Source: Darksidea phi
Lineage: Eukaryota; Ascomycota; Dothideomycetes; Pleosporales; Lentitheciaceae
Assembly: GCA_030770425.1 (NCBI GenBank)
Contig: JASJFT010000020.1
Coordinates: 186,001-250,000 of the forward strand
Direction of reading: 5' to 3'
Length of the DNA: 64,000 nucleotides
The notes beneath the pieces were generated by a model. It saw only the letters and a list, made by a program, of their open reading frames with translations. It ran no database searches and was not told the DNA's origin. The position numbers were made by a program, and so were the translations under genes. Position 1 is the first letter of the stretch, and the number at the start of each line of letters is the position of its first letter. Positions 22,181-33,150 of the stretch are shown here, piece after piece.

Positions 22181-23362
22181 ATGCTGCGGCTATTTTCACG
22201 CAATCTTTTTTCAGTTCGCAACACTTTCATCGCCCAAGTATCCAAAGCCTCTTCCCACGTGTTCGTCAAAAATATGGGTTCTGGCAAAGCGAACAACGAG
22301 CAATTGAAGGGCTCCGCGCTCTTCGATGTCTCGCATGTCACGGCCCTTGTAACAGGCGGTGGAACTGGTATTGGTTTGATGATTACGCAAGCACTTGTCG
22401 CCAACGGCGCGAAGGTGTACATTACATCGCGACGAGATGAGGTTTTGCAACAGACCGACAAGCTATACGACACCGGGCCTGGACAGATTATTCCGCTCCA
22501 GGGCGATGTAAGCGACAAAAACGACGTCAAGCGACTCTATGAGGAGATGTGCCAGAAGGAGCCGAAGGGTATCCAGCTACTCGTTAACAATGCCGGTATT
22601 GCGCGGGATGACAAGTAAGTTAATATACATTGATAATGTCTGTTGCTAACCTGACCGAAGGACCAAATTCTCCACTGCAGGCCAGCCTGAGATGTCCGAC
22701 CCTCAAGCAATCTCAGACCATTTCTGGAAGACCGAGGAGCAGAGCTGGGCCGACACCTTCAAGACAAATGTCACCGGCGTGTACTACATGTCAATGGCAT
22801 TCCTTCCTCTGCTTGCAAAGGGCCGGGAGGTCACTCCTGGGTATACATCTAGCGTCGTCAACGTGACTTCGATTTCGGGTTTCATGAAGGGTAGCAGCTC
22901 AGGCCAATTCGCCTACGCTTCCAGCAAGGCTGCGGCAACTCACCTCACGCGCATGCTTGCGTCAACCTTCGCACAAAGGTCCGCGTCAACTGCATTGCGC
23001 CAGGCGTGTTCCCCAGCGAGGTAAGACTATTTTCTACTCATGAGCTAGTTGGCAAACTGATTTTTTGTAGATGACCACTGGCGGCTCTGGCGAAGACAAT
23101 AAATCTGTGATTAAGGGGGGCATGTCAAATCCCGCTGGTCAGTTTCCTGTCTCAGCATGTTGAAGGTTTGCTAATCATATGAAGGACGCCCCGGAAACGA
23201 CTTCGATATGGCAGCGTCAATCCTGTTCTTGGCCGGCCCTGGTGGCTTATTCTACAACGAGCAGATACTGTTTCCGGACGGAGGTATTTCTTTTCTCGTG
23301 CCTCCCTTAATCTAAGCTGACATTTCGTAGGAAGCACTCTCGTCCAGCCGGCTGCCAAATAA
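22181..23362 (+). CDS. Short-chain dehydrogenase, apparent -1 frameshift
   Basis: An NAD(P)-dependent classical SDR. Five exons: 22181-22614, 22661-23020, 23071-23137, 23185-23283 and 23331-23362. Seen are the cofactor motif TGGGTGIG, the structural NNAG, the catalytic serine region NVTSISG and the active site YASSK. The exons sum to 992 bases, one short of 331 codons. The break is at about 22975: after LASTFAQ the expected VRVNCIAPGVFPSE is present, but in another frame. So there is one missing base, from either real inactivation or a sequence error; no intron explains it. Translation from 22181 starts with a basic, amphipathic MLRLFSRNLFSVRN that could be a mitochondrial presequence; the alternative ATG at 22274 removes it. 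Divergent from the AsaB-like gene. Confidence 0.85.
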
Positions 23363-23445
23363 ATATAGCCCGCCTTAAATCGCCCAGTCCGGAGAAATCT
23401 GTATATGTATTTCTATCTGGGTATCTAGTAATGTCATAAATCATT

Positions 23446-24409
23446 TCATTTTCTAGTATTTTCAACTGTATCGAGCCGTGAATGCTCCACCGAGCTTAAC
23501 GCGAGATGGTTTTGTATCGTTACGTTCCTAGGAGGCTGTACCCTTGTGCTTGCTACTCGCGACTTGCTCGTTCGAGGCTGTCCGTGCAATGTCGGCAAGC
23601 CGTCATTTCTCAGGGCAGGTTTCTTCGGCAACCCTTTCTCGCCATCCCATCTCTCTCTGGACCTAAATGCTCCGGTCTTCTGCGCCTGCATGATGACGAG
23701 CCCGGCCACAATCACCGACAGACACGAGATACCAATCAACAAAAACTTTGCAGCGTGCTAGCTTTGAATTAGCTCTAGATCCAAGCAACCTGACCATGAG
23801 TTAGGAACGTCTTCACTTACAGCAACGTCGCAAGCCTGGAAACCGTAAAGTGTGTCGGCGTTGGCGAAAATTGTCGGAAAAGCTTCGCAGAGGTAATACT
23901 CTCTGGTAAACATTGTGTTTTGCCAGTACATATAGTACTGCGGCATTTCGTTGGTCCCCTCCCTAACAAAGACGTAGATGAAAAACCCGATGGAGCTAAC
24001 GATATTGGCGACAGTCGCAATACACGACATGACGCTCAATTTTTTCATCTGTCAGCCTACATCAGCAGATGTTCTTCCCTCTCCGTGGCCGTTGACGTAC
24101 CTTAGCCTCGCTCACACGGCACCATAGCAGCACTATCCAAAGCATAGCCAACAGAGCGCTCGCCAAACTACACGTTCCCACAGTGAAATGGGCGGTTGTA
24201 GGACCGGAGTCTATGTTTGATGGATTCATGTTTACGAACTTCCATTCTGCGAGGCTGGAGCCCGGGTACTGAACTTCCAAGTGGCGAAATGCGCGAAGGG
24301 ATTTAGCTGTAAGTGCTATCTCTGCGATGGAGAGAGTAATTAGGATGAACGCAGCAACGAAAGTACTGTACGTGAGAGGCGTGAGTTCGGTCAAAGACGG
24401 GCTGCGCAT
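23446..24409 (-). CDS. Four-helix (tetraspan-like) membrane protein
   Basis: Three exons (24101-24409, 23821-24048, 23446-23757) sum to 282 residues, all three introns phases closing cleanly. Hydrophobic segments are visible near residues 15-33 (TFVAAFILITLSIAEIALTA), 75-95 (TCSLASALLAMLWIVLLWC), 107-128 (VMSCIATVANIVSSIGFFIY) and 185-203 (FLLIGISCLSVIVAGLVIM). The loop between helices 3 and 4 has two cysteines. The tail is basic and lies presumably in the cytosol. The topology resembles MARVEL-like fungal proteins, but no signature fixes the family. It converges on the dehydrogenase, with only about 80 bases between stop codons. Function unknown. Confidence 0.75.
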
Positions 24410-26449
24410 TGCTCCAAGAGGGACGAACGGTGGAGGTCGTGGAAGAGCGTCAAGTCATACGGTAATAACGGTGACTGCGGACTGGGGGCCTCATCCTGCC
24501 AGTACGAGGGCCGTCGTCACATCCTACGGATGGCTTTGTGTGGTCGAGGCAGGTCGGTGCCTCGTAGGATGGGGCGCTTGTGTCTGGCGCCTGGCCGGGT
24601 GTTCTGTGGGACCAGTAGGACGAATGGCTGCATTGTGGGGTATGAGGATGACGCTGGGGCCTAATAGTGCGCAGCATCACATACCTGATCGTCGCACGAG
24701 TAAGTGTACCTTCGATACCATAGGTTTGTTTGTAATACTGATCGTCTGAAAATAGATCACCCGAGTTTTGCACAGCACGCCGGCCTGTGGAAAGTGCATT
24801 TTATTCAATCTGTTAGGCTATTTGGATGTTTGCAAGATGCGGGATTGAATTTTGCATGCAGATCGTATCTAGGTGTTGGTGAGGGTCGCTTCACATGAGG
24901 AGATCCTTGATACGGACCCCATGTCTGTGCCGGAATCCTGCCTGTCCGTGAAACGTCCACAGCCACAATGCAATTTGTGTCAAGGAAGGGTGCGGAACGG
25001 AGCGGGCCTATCACTACGTGGCGAAGTCAAGGCGTACTGCATGTGCTCCCTGTGTGCCGTTCATGTGCTGCAAAGTTTCGGGGGTTCTCGTACGGGTTTT
25101 CGAAGATGGCATGAATGCTATGCAAGCGCGATAAATATAAAGAGGTGGTGAAGCCGTCGCAAATTTCGACCATATCGATTAACCGCTGCTTGTTTTCGCG
25201 AGATAGGAGTAGTATATATATATTTTATTGTTTCACCTTGTTGACGTCTAGGTTATAAAAGCTACCCATACAGCGCAAACACCAAATCGACAAATTTACT
25301 CAGTAAAGCCCGTCCGGACTTGTGTCGGGACAATATATTTAGCATGAGTTGTTGTTACTCAGTTGTCTCTTCTGCGCCTCAGCCATGTCAGCATTGTCGA
25401 CACGTCCGCCTTGAGCAAGTTTAAGCCACGTGCGACAAGAAGATTCCCACTTTAGCACAGCGAGTGGGTCTGGCGATGTATTGCCTTCGTTGGTATGCCA
25501 TATTAAAATATACATGTGTTCTACCCTCTTCTCGGTTCGAGCGTTACGACTTGCTACCCTTTGCTTCTTTTCTCCGCTCCTTTTTGCCGCTAGCTACCTA
25601 TTTTTCCACATCAGAAGCGACTTCGCATATTATATACCAATGAAATAAGAGAGTTAGGTAGCTCATCTATTTAATGCCTTCATCCACAATGTAACACTAC
25701 GGAGGAGGAGGCATTTATGATGTGGTCAAGACGATCTTCTTCAGCGCTCATGTTCTCGCTCCTCAACATGCTCATCAAAACCGGAAGCGTCATCCAAGGC
25801 GTATTATACCTATCGCAACCAAATCGCCCTCATTGTTCGCTACAACCGAAGAGGATTATTCGTCAACTTTCTTCCCCGCTTCTTCTTCTCTCCCTTGTTG
25901 CTCTTGCCTTCTGCATGCGCATACCTATTGGCATGCAACCTCTCCCTGGCTATCCGAACGTCCCTCATGTATCCATCCAAAGCTCAAGGCGAACAATGCA
26001 GCTGGCTAGGCATTCTTTGACTGGTATCGATGATACCATCATATTCTAGTTGTTTCCAGCCGCATATGGCGTCGATACGGCGGTTATGGAGGCGCTGTGA
26101 CGGAGGCGCTGTGACGGAGGCGCTGTGACGGAGGCGCTTTGACCAGTGGCTATATGCAAGGAGCTATCCATCAAAACACTCTGCGGACTAGGGGCATTTT
26201 GGTGTTCTAGAAGCTTTAGAGCAAGTTAGATAACTGTCTTCGGTCTATGCAAATTTTCAACCTTGCGGCATGCATCAGGCCACTAGAGCATGCTTTTCGC
26301 GTCGGAGAAGAGTGCGATTGTGGAAAAACCTGGTCAAGTGCGTTTCCAACACTACACCTAATACTGCGGACTCATTGATAGAAGATAAGTATACATTAGT
26401 CCTCGTGGGAAATTAATAAGCAGCCTCAGTCACCTCCAATCCGCTGTCA
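24410..26449. other. Intergenic, no gene seen
   Basis: 2 kb with short overlapping frames and no domain. A TATATATATATTTTA stretch lies near 25214. The only structured item is the 14-base tandem repeat listed separately. Confidence 0.45.
26087..26142. repeat. 14-base tandem repeat, four copies
   Basis: The unit CGGAGGCGCTGTGA occurs as 26087-26100 (first base changed), 26101-26114, 26115-26128 and 26129-26142 (one base changed). It lies in non-coding DNA. Confidence 0.9.
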
Positions 26450-27328
26450 TCAGGTTTCCGGACCCAGAAATTGCAACGGACGAGGTTTACCCCACGGATC
26501 ACAAGGGTTAAACCTCCAAGCACCGCTATGCTTCTTTGAGAACCAATATGCACACAAATACGGAAGGAAGAACGGTACTACTGGGAAATTCTCGCTTCCA
26601 GCGTAGGTTTTGTCAAAGGAGCCAAGCGCAAGCGGCATGACAGTACTCTGTGAAAAATGAATAGTCAGTAAGGTCTAAGAGGGTCAGAAAATCTGAGCTG
26701 CACTTACCAAATCAGCGCCTTTTATGGACCTCGCCACCATGTCTGTGAATATCTTCTTCAACTTCGCGCCATCGCATTTTTCCAAGCTCAACAACGTCTT
26801 GACCTCGGCGTGCAAATGCTCTGTAAGCACCGGTGCGAAGTCATCGATGTAAGCCTTGACCACCTTGCCATCGTACGTCTTCTCGCCCGCCTGAATCTCG
26901 CCGAGATAGTCTCTCAGCTGGTGTAAACCCCGGTCAAACTCACGATGCTGCTCGATATTGGTGTCCATAATGCTCCCCTCCATCCCCGCCTCCTTTGCGA
27001 GCGCATCGAACTTTGGAAACAAATCGGTTTCCTCGCCCTGGTGATGATGATGCAACGCATCTCCCCAAGATTTTATGTAAAACACCATGTCGGCAGTATC
27101 CTCGGGCTTATGCACATGTTCGCATTGGAGATAAATCGAGTTCAGGGATCGGATCATGCCATTATGTGCGTTTGCCATGTCCCAGGCAATATAATGTGCT
27201 CCGGGGTTTTCGCTCTGCAGCTGTTAGTTTAAGTGTCACTTTGGGGGCTACAATCATACAGTTGGTACTCCCGGCTGCCCAGGTATCGGCACAAGCTTGA
27301 AAGGTTGATCTGCCCATATTTTAGCCAT
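26450..27328 (-). CDS. Hemerythrin-like (HHE) domain protein
   Basis: Three exons (27260-27328, 26708-27220, 26450-26647) sum to 259 residues. The middle exon holds the HHE cation-binding four-helix bundle: a histidine in ANAHN near 42, HHHHQGEE near 80-87, QHREF near 115 and HLHAE at 158-162 supply the expected His/Glu ligands for a di-iron or similar centre. Fungal relatives are mostly uncharacterised; roles in iron, oxygen or nitric-oxide handling are only suggested. The last exon adds a conserved-looking tail with LALGSFDKTYAG and WRFNPCDPWGKPRP, typical of fungal relatives, which supports the splice at 26648-26707. The first intron is only 39 bases but has GTATG, CTAAC and CAG. Start MAKIWADQPFKLVPIP is likewise typical. 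Confidence 0.88.
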
Positions 27329-29435
27329 TCCGAGAGTATATGGCGAATCTCGAGCAAGGAACTGATGATAAAAATTTAATGGGAATGGGATGATTTATGT
27401 TTCTGAACAAGTCAGCTGCAGTATCGACGTGCTATACTTATAGCTTATATGCCAGCGCACAACCGGCCTGCATTTGGACACCACGGTGAGTTTTGGGGTC
27501 AGAATGGGCCGCTCTTCAAGCGCAATCTCGGTTATTAGCGCGTTCGGTGGGGTGAGGGGAAGTTGCAAGAATCAGATACCTTGGTTTATAACCGTTTTGT
27601 TAGCAACTAGGGGTACCAAACTCCTCTCCAATGCCCAAATCAACGAATTGCCGCCTCAGATATTGACCCTCAGAGAGGATAGCCTACAATATATTACCAT
27701 ATAAAATACAGTGAAAATGGCATAGCTTATACATCCGTGCACCTCTGGAGAAACGCGCTAATAACCAGTTCGCGGGGGACTGTACAACCCCAGCATAGTA
27801 ATGAACATTACTGGCCTTAATGGGGGGTATGTATGCCAATCCTAACCAAAACGAACGCAGGTAAGTGCTGACATAATAGGGGCAATGAAAGGTCTGATGG
27901 AGTCGCGAAGGGAAACCTTGGCGTGAAGTGCCGACGCAAGCTAGTGCTAGATCAACCATGCTGAATTATAGGCGAACCAGTTTTAGAAGAATCGCGGGTC
28001 TGCGCACAGGTTAGTCTACTGCCTAGTTATACTAACATTGTAAATGAGAACTAATGTCAATATCTTGCATGTAGGGGTGACATAAGTGTAGAGCTAGACG
28101 AAGTAGGTGGCGGTGATTTAAGCGCTCTACGACACGCAGTCTACGGACGTTAATGTATGCCCAAGAAAATTATGGGAGGCTATTTCGGTCCTTATCTTCA
28201 GCGGTGCTTGCCAACGTGTCTTCAGTTGATCTTTTGAAATCATGCACGCAAAGCCTTGCACCACAGCCGCGCAAATGCGCTTCTTAACACCGGACTCCAC
28301 GTGTTAAACGGCCTCAAACAGACGTCGCCAGACAAACAGGCACTGCTGGACTGGTTATTGAGACGATGGATTGTACCTGGTTGAAGCACTGGATGTTTCT
28401 AGCTTTACTTATACTCGGCCTTACTTGTAAACGGACAAGGATTGGTGAGATTGCGGAAACAACGCCCACGCATGGATACAAGGCATCCGACATCTCCATC
28501 GAACGTTCGCTATCGATCATGCCTCTTCAAATAATATTGCGGCTTCAGGGCAAGGAAATAAGGCACCATGGTCATGGTTCACCCCTGACCTCAGCCCTTT
28601 CCCTTATCGATAATGCGGTCGTCCCTCGTCACGCTCACCTCCCCCGTCTCATGCTTACAGCATGACCTCACTCTTCCATCTCCCGTTCTTCGCCCCTTCC
28701 TGCCTGTGCGCCGCAAAGAAACAAAACGATCTACGTTTCGAATCTCGGCCCGCGCTCGGGCACTTCGGTCTAATTGGCCGTCTCAATCTCACCAACAAAC
28801 GCCCTCCTTGCATCAATCTCCGTATTCAAACCCCGGCTTTCCGAAAAGCGTAACGATCCGGTAAATCAAGCTTACGGCTTTATTTATACGAACGGGAAAG
28901 AAGGCTGCTTGAACTTGTGAGATGATGAGGATGCAGGCAGGCACAGTCTCGGAGAATATTGCGCAGGATCAAGAGCTTGCGCCATGCACTACGCCCCATG
29001 TGGCAATGTCATACCTGGGTGTGATGAAAAGGACACCCGGACGGACATTGGAGAGTGAGAAATATAATCTGGCATCCTCTCGCTCCCGTGTGACTTTCTT
29101 CACCCTCTGCCTATCTGCTGTTCCGCGGTAAGATCTGTCACTTCGTTGGTTCCTCGTGGGCCTTTGCATTCTTTACGTCACAGTCTCTACGTCACATTCT
29201 ATACTTGCTATCCAGTCGCGCTTTCTTTCTTATAGATTCATCACTCTTCTTTGAAAAGTGCAAGTATACCAAACTTCCGATAGTCTGGTCTTCACTCGCA
29301 GAACGAGGTATGCCATCATTTGCATTCATAGTTCTACCAGTCGCCAGCTTCAGGGACGTTCAAGCACGTGAAATAACTCATATATAGGCTCCAAAGTTAC
29401 CACTCTACCTTTTCTGCAGCATCGCACTTATCAAA
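27329..29435. other. Intergenic, no gene seen
   Basis: 2.1 kb with short frames only, and no domain, signal peptide or RNA gene recognised. The stretch before 29436 would contain the promoter of the secreted protein. Confidence 0.45.
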
Positions 29436-30045
29436 ATGCACGCCACCACCCTATTCCTAAGCGCGATCGCAGCAACCGTCCTCGCTAGCCCTATCAACAC
29501 CAAACGCGCTATGTGGGAACCCGCCCCCGGTACAACCTCCAAATGTGACTCAAGTGATGTGTTCATTTCCGCATCGAAGTCGAGCTCTCTCGCCGAGCAA
29601 GCCTGCAGAAACCTGATGCCCGCCTGCGCATACCCAGCATTCGTACCCGAGGACACCTTCTGTATTCAGGTCATGGACTGGAAGCTAGATGGAACCAAGA
29701 GCGTAATCTTGAACGAGACGGTCGTGGGCAAGGATGGTACGAACGCGGCGAGTGGATTGAAGGCTAAACGTGAGTATTTTCATCATCTACTGACACTTCC
29801 TTCGGAGTAGACGCTAATGTTTGATTTCAGTTACCGTAACTCCTGCACAGCAACCCGAAGATTCGGCTGGTGTTTTCTGGACTGCGGGAGACTGCACCGG
29901 CTACTTCAGTCAGCTTCTCTCCGAGAGCAAGCCTGAGGGCTGCTTGGTCGCAGAGACGGGCACGGGCGCTGGGAACATCACTGTTGGAGGCGAGACATCA
30001 TTGAAGGATACGGTATTCGCTGTTTCTTTCGTGGAGAGTGGTTAG
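29436..30045 (+). CDS. Small secreted protein, unknown function
   Basis: Two exons (29436-29769, 29831-30045) sum to 182 residues. A clear signal peptide, MHATTLFLSAIAATVLASP, is followed by a KR site that may be a propeptide cleavage point. The mature part has about six cysteines (in KCDSSD, QACRNLMPAC, DTFCIQV, GDCTGYF and GCLVAE), consistent with three disulphides. It also has two N-glycosylation sequons (NETV, NITV). No family is recognised. Candidate secreted effector or surface protein by its features alone. Splice: GCTAAAC then GTGAGT, resuming with TTACCGTAAC after TTTCAG. Confidence 0.8.
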
Positions 30046-30687
30046 ATCTTACTATCTTCATCCCTTAGAGCCACTGGGAGTTCGTCCGGAGACTGGTTTG
30101 TCGGAGTTTTAGATGGGATAATGGAACATTAGGGCAATGGCATTTCTGGGCTTGGCTTCGCTGACGAGGTTTGCGTATGGCTTTTTCTCGTTCTTGCCTT
30201 ACAGTTGTTGCTGCCGGCAGCTAGCGCCCTTGATTCAAATCACGCATTCTTATGCGCATTTTGTTCTTTGCTTCCATTCTTATATCGAGGCGACATACCA
30301 GTCCACAACCATACTACACGTTCCAGACATTCCAGTTTCCAAATCAATGCCCCAGTAATCGAAGCAAATGCTAGCTTGTGATATATCCCTAATGCTACTC
30401 TTCGGCTCTTCACAGCTTCAGTACATGCTGTTGCCACATCACTCCCATTGAATTTCCAAACGCTGAAGACCCCAAAACCCACAATTCACAAATGAGGTCC
30501 ACATACAGACAAAAGATCTACACATGTTCACTTTATTCCAACGAGGTGAAAAGCATTCGTACTCACGCCGTTCTTCACATTAGGCCTCCCTACCTATAAG
30601 TACTCATCTCCTTGAAAACCATCATCTGTCTCTCAAGCTTCACTATCAACCCAGCTCATACGTACCAAATATTTCCCGGTCAGGATC
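30046..30687. other. Intergenic, no gene seen
   Basis: Contains the 3' flank of the secreted protein gene and the promoter side of the next gene. Short frames on both strands have no domain content. Confidence 0.45.
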
Positions 30688-31344
30688 ATGACGCAGGAAT
30701 TCTACGACACCTCCCTTCCCTTCCAGGAGCCTATCAGGATCCGTGTTCAGATCGATCCGGGAACTCCATTTTCTGTAACCCCAGAGCCGCAGCCGCACTT
30801 GGCTCCAGAACAGCCTCTCCATCTGCCCCTTCTGGAGCAACAACATCCACATCCTCTATCTGAGCCCAATCTGCAACTTCACACGCAAGGAAGAGCTGCA
30901 TCACACTCCCAGCTTGAGCAGGAGCCCCAGCCGGGACCGCGAGACGACACCGACTCTTCGACCTCATTTTCATCTTCATCTTCGTCCTCACCTTCATCCT
31001 CGTCATCCTCCGACTCCGACTCCGAATCACCAGAAGAGCAATCAAAAGACAAAGAGGAGCCCACCGATATGCAAAAGCCCATCTTCGACGGCCCCTTCCG
31101 GATCCGTGCCGAAGTCCCCTACCCTATCCCCAACCATCCCGGCTACTTCTACGGCCCTGGCGGCGCGGCTATGTATGCAGGAGGACAGACACAGCATTGG
31201 GGACCGGGAGGGCAGGAACTGACGCCGGGCAAGCAGCAGGCGAATGCGCAGTTGATGATGCAGGGGATGGGGATGGGCGGAAATATAGGGATGGGAGGGA
31301 TGCATTTGCATGTGTGGCAGCAGCCGTACTGGGGGTGGATGTAA
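30688..31344 (+). CDS. Low-complexity protein, unknown function
   Basis: A single-exon frame of 218 codons. It begins MTQEFYDTSLPFQEPIRIRV, then a Pro/Gln/His/Leu-rich section, a long serine tract followed by alternating Asp/Ser (about residues 90-115), and a Gly/Met/Gln-rich C-terminus ending WQQPYWGWM. The motif RIRVQI/RIRAEV occurs twice, near residues 16 and 137, each followed by a proline-rich stretch, suggesting an internal duplication of a short beta strand. No domain, signal peptide or membrane helix. The composition on the opposite strand is also open, so coding status rests on the start, length and the repeated motif. Confidence 0.5.
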   Translation: MTQEFYDTSLPFQEPIRIRVQIDPGTPFSVTPEPQPHLAPEQPLHLPLLEQQHPHPLSEPNLQLHTQGRAASHSQLEQEPQPGPRDDTDSSTSFSSSSSSSPSSSSSSDSDSESPEEQSKDKEEPTDMQKPIFDGPFRIRAEVPYPIPNHPGYFYGPGGAAMYAGGQTQHWGPGGQELTPGKQQANAQLMMQGMGMGGNIGMGGMHLHVWQQPYWGWM

Positions 31345-32004
31345 CGGCACAAGTGAGAGGAGTGTAAGAGAGGATGATATGTATGTAAATTGTCCTGCTC
31401 GAAGCCTTCTCGCTGAGGGCGGCGTCATGGTCTCATGTTATTAATATGTACAATGAATTATGCCTGCTGAAGGTCATCTGGAACCCCAAGTCCACGCCCG
31501 AGGTTCTCTAGAATTCATTCCATTCCGACAGAGGCGAGCTCTCCGCTTGTGGTGGCGATGAAGCCCAAACTGGTGTGGCAGAAGCATAATCGCCAAGCTG
31601 TGGCCTCACATTTTCCTGTTGCATCCATTGTGCAAGCGTGTCTACTCGCGGCAGGGCACCTTGTGGCTCAACATAGCCAGTTCCGCCCTTTATTCTCCGG
31701 GGGGATCGTCGCAATGGCCGACGAGAGTTGAGATATACATGGTCCAGCATCGTGGTGTGGAATCCTTTGAGCGCAGTGACGTTCATCGCCCTATAAGAAA
31801 CTAAGAGCAAACACTATGAAATGACTGAAGTGCATCTCAGATGAGTTATTAGAATTCGACATTGGTGATGACGAGATGCGTGCACACGTTACACGCTAAG
31901 GAACATCTCGGAATGATATTGTTCCGACCCGGAAAGCATCTCGAAGCTCTACCACCAGCATTCTTCTCAGCATTCTCGAATCGCTCTCTTCGCCTCCCTC
32001 GGAC
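31345..32004. other. Intergenic, no gene seen
   Basis: 660 bases between two same-strand genes. Frames of about 100 codons on the minus strand (31508-31810) show no domain. The promoter for the OTU gene should lie here. Confidence 0.4.
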
Positions 32005-32967
32005 ATGGCCGATACCTCAGAGACACTCGAAGGCCTACAAGCCCGCCACCGAAAAGAACAGCGCGACCTCGTCTCCCGCACCACGCAAAAGAAGAAAGCA
32101 GCCACCAAGAAAACACGGAAAGGCGTCAACGATGAGTGTGAGAGGCTGGAGCGGGAGTTAAAGGAGCGGCAGGCTGAGGAACTAGCTAAACTGAAAGGAG
32201 AGAAGGTAGAGGAAGACCCGGCGCAAGGGAGCGAAGAAGAAGGCTCCGAAGCGGGGCACGATGTGGAACAGGTCAACGGCGTCGAGAAGGCCGTAGAAAA
32301 CCTATCTATAGCCTCGTCACAAGAAAAAAACGGACCGCCGGAACCGAACGGCACCACAAAGAAGCCCAATCGCGCAAAAGCTCGTCTCGCCCGCCGTGCC
32401 GCCGAACAAGAAGCCCTCGTCGCCCAGGCCAAGGAAGAAGCAGCAAACATGCCGAACCTCCGCGAACAAGAGCGCACACGCATGGCACAGCAACTTGGGA
32501 AGCACAATCTACAGCTGAAGGAGATACGCGCAGACGGACATTGCTTATACGCCGCTGTGGCAGATCAGATGGAAACGCAAGGCTTGGGGCTGAAGCCGCG
32601 CATACAACCAGAGATAATCGAGGAAGAGGGGGAGCAGAGGCTACCGGACTACAAGAAGGTACGGTACGCCGCTGCGGAGTTCATTGCGCAGAATTCGGAT
32701 GATTTTGCTGGATTCATGGAGGAGCCGTTGGAGCAGTATCTGCAGAAGATTAGGGAGACGGGCGAGTGGGGCGGGCACATGGAGCTTATTGCTCTGGCGA
32801 AGACATACGGTGTTAAGATCAAAGTGCTGCATGGGGATGGAAGAGTAGACGAAATTCTGCCTGAGGGGGGTGATGCCGGAGAAGACGTGAAGGAAATCTG
32901 GCTGGGGTACTACAAGCACAGCCATGGGTTGGGTGAGCACTACAATTCTCTGCGGAAGGCGTCTTGA
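32005..32967 (+). CDS. OTU-domain deubiquitinase (OTU2/OTUD6-like)
   Basis: A cysteine protease that removes ubiquitin. It is a 320-residue single-exon protein matching the OTUD6/yeast Otu2 layout: an N-terminal charged coiled coil beginning LEGLQARHRKEQRDL, and an acidic linker around residues 65-110. The OTU domain starts near 165 with KEIRADGHCLYAA, containing the catalytic Asp177 and Cys180. The catalytic His312 is in GLGEHYNSL near the end. The YAAAEFIAQNSDDF and GHMELIALAKTYGVKIKV segments are typical of the fold. OTUD6/Otu2 associates with ribosomes and translation factors in other organisms; that role is inferred here. The start at 32005 is the first ATG and gives the expected N-terminus. 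Confidence 0.95.
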   Translation: MADTSETLEGLQARHRKEQRDLVSRTTQKKKAATKKTRKGVNDECERLERELKERQAEELAKLKGEKVEEDPAQGSEEEGSEAGHDVEQVNGVEKAVENLSIASSQEKNGPPEPNGTTKKPNRAKARLARRAAEQEALVAQAKEEAANMPNLREQERTRMAQQLGKHNLQLKEIRADGHCLYAAVADQMETQGLGLKPRIQPEIIEEEGEQRLPDYKKVRYAAAEFIAQNSDDFAGFMEEPLEQYLQKIRETGEWGGHMELIALAKTYGVKIKVLHGDGRVDEILPEGGDAGEDVKEIWLGYYKHSHGLGEHYNSLRKAS

Positions 32968-33150
32968 ACGGATCGAAGCCTGCGTTATGGTATAGCTACA
33001 ACGCTGCACCTTCAACACTATTCCTTGGCCTTGCATGAGTCCCAAGTGTGGTAAATGAGCAGACTCATCGTCTCGAGGCGCCAAAACCAGCTACTCTCAC
33101 CACAGAAGTGGTTGATGCGGCCGCCACCAACCTCCTTTCAAAGAGCACGG

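Noticed and set aside
24327..24773. Overlapping frames of 140 (+) and 107 (-) codons
   Set aside because: They overlap each other and the first exon of the four-helix protein; no domain, and composition looks non-coding.
31896..32507. 203-codon minus-strand frame with Ser/Cys/Phe runs
   Set aside because: Antisense shadow of the charged N-terminus of the OTU gene.
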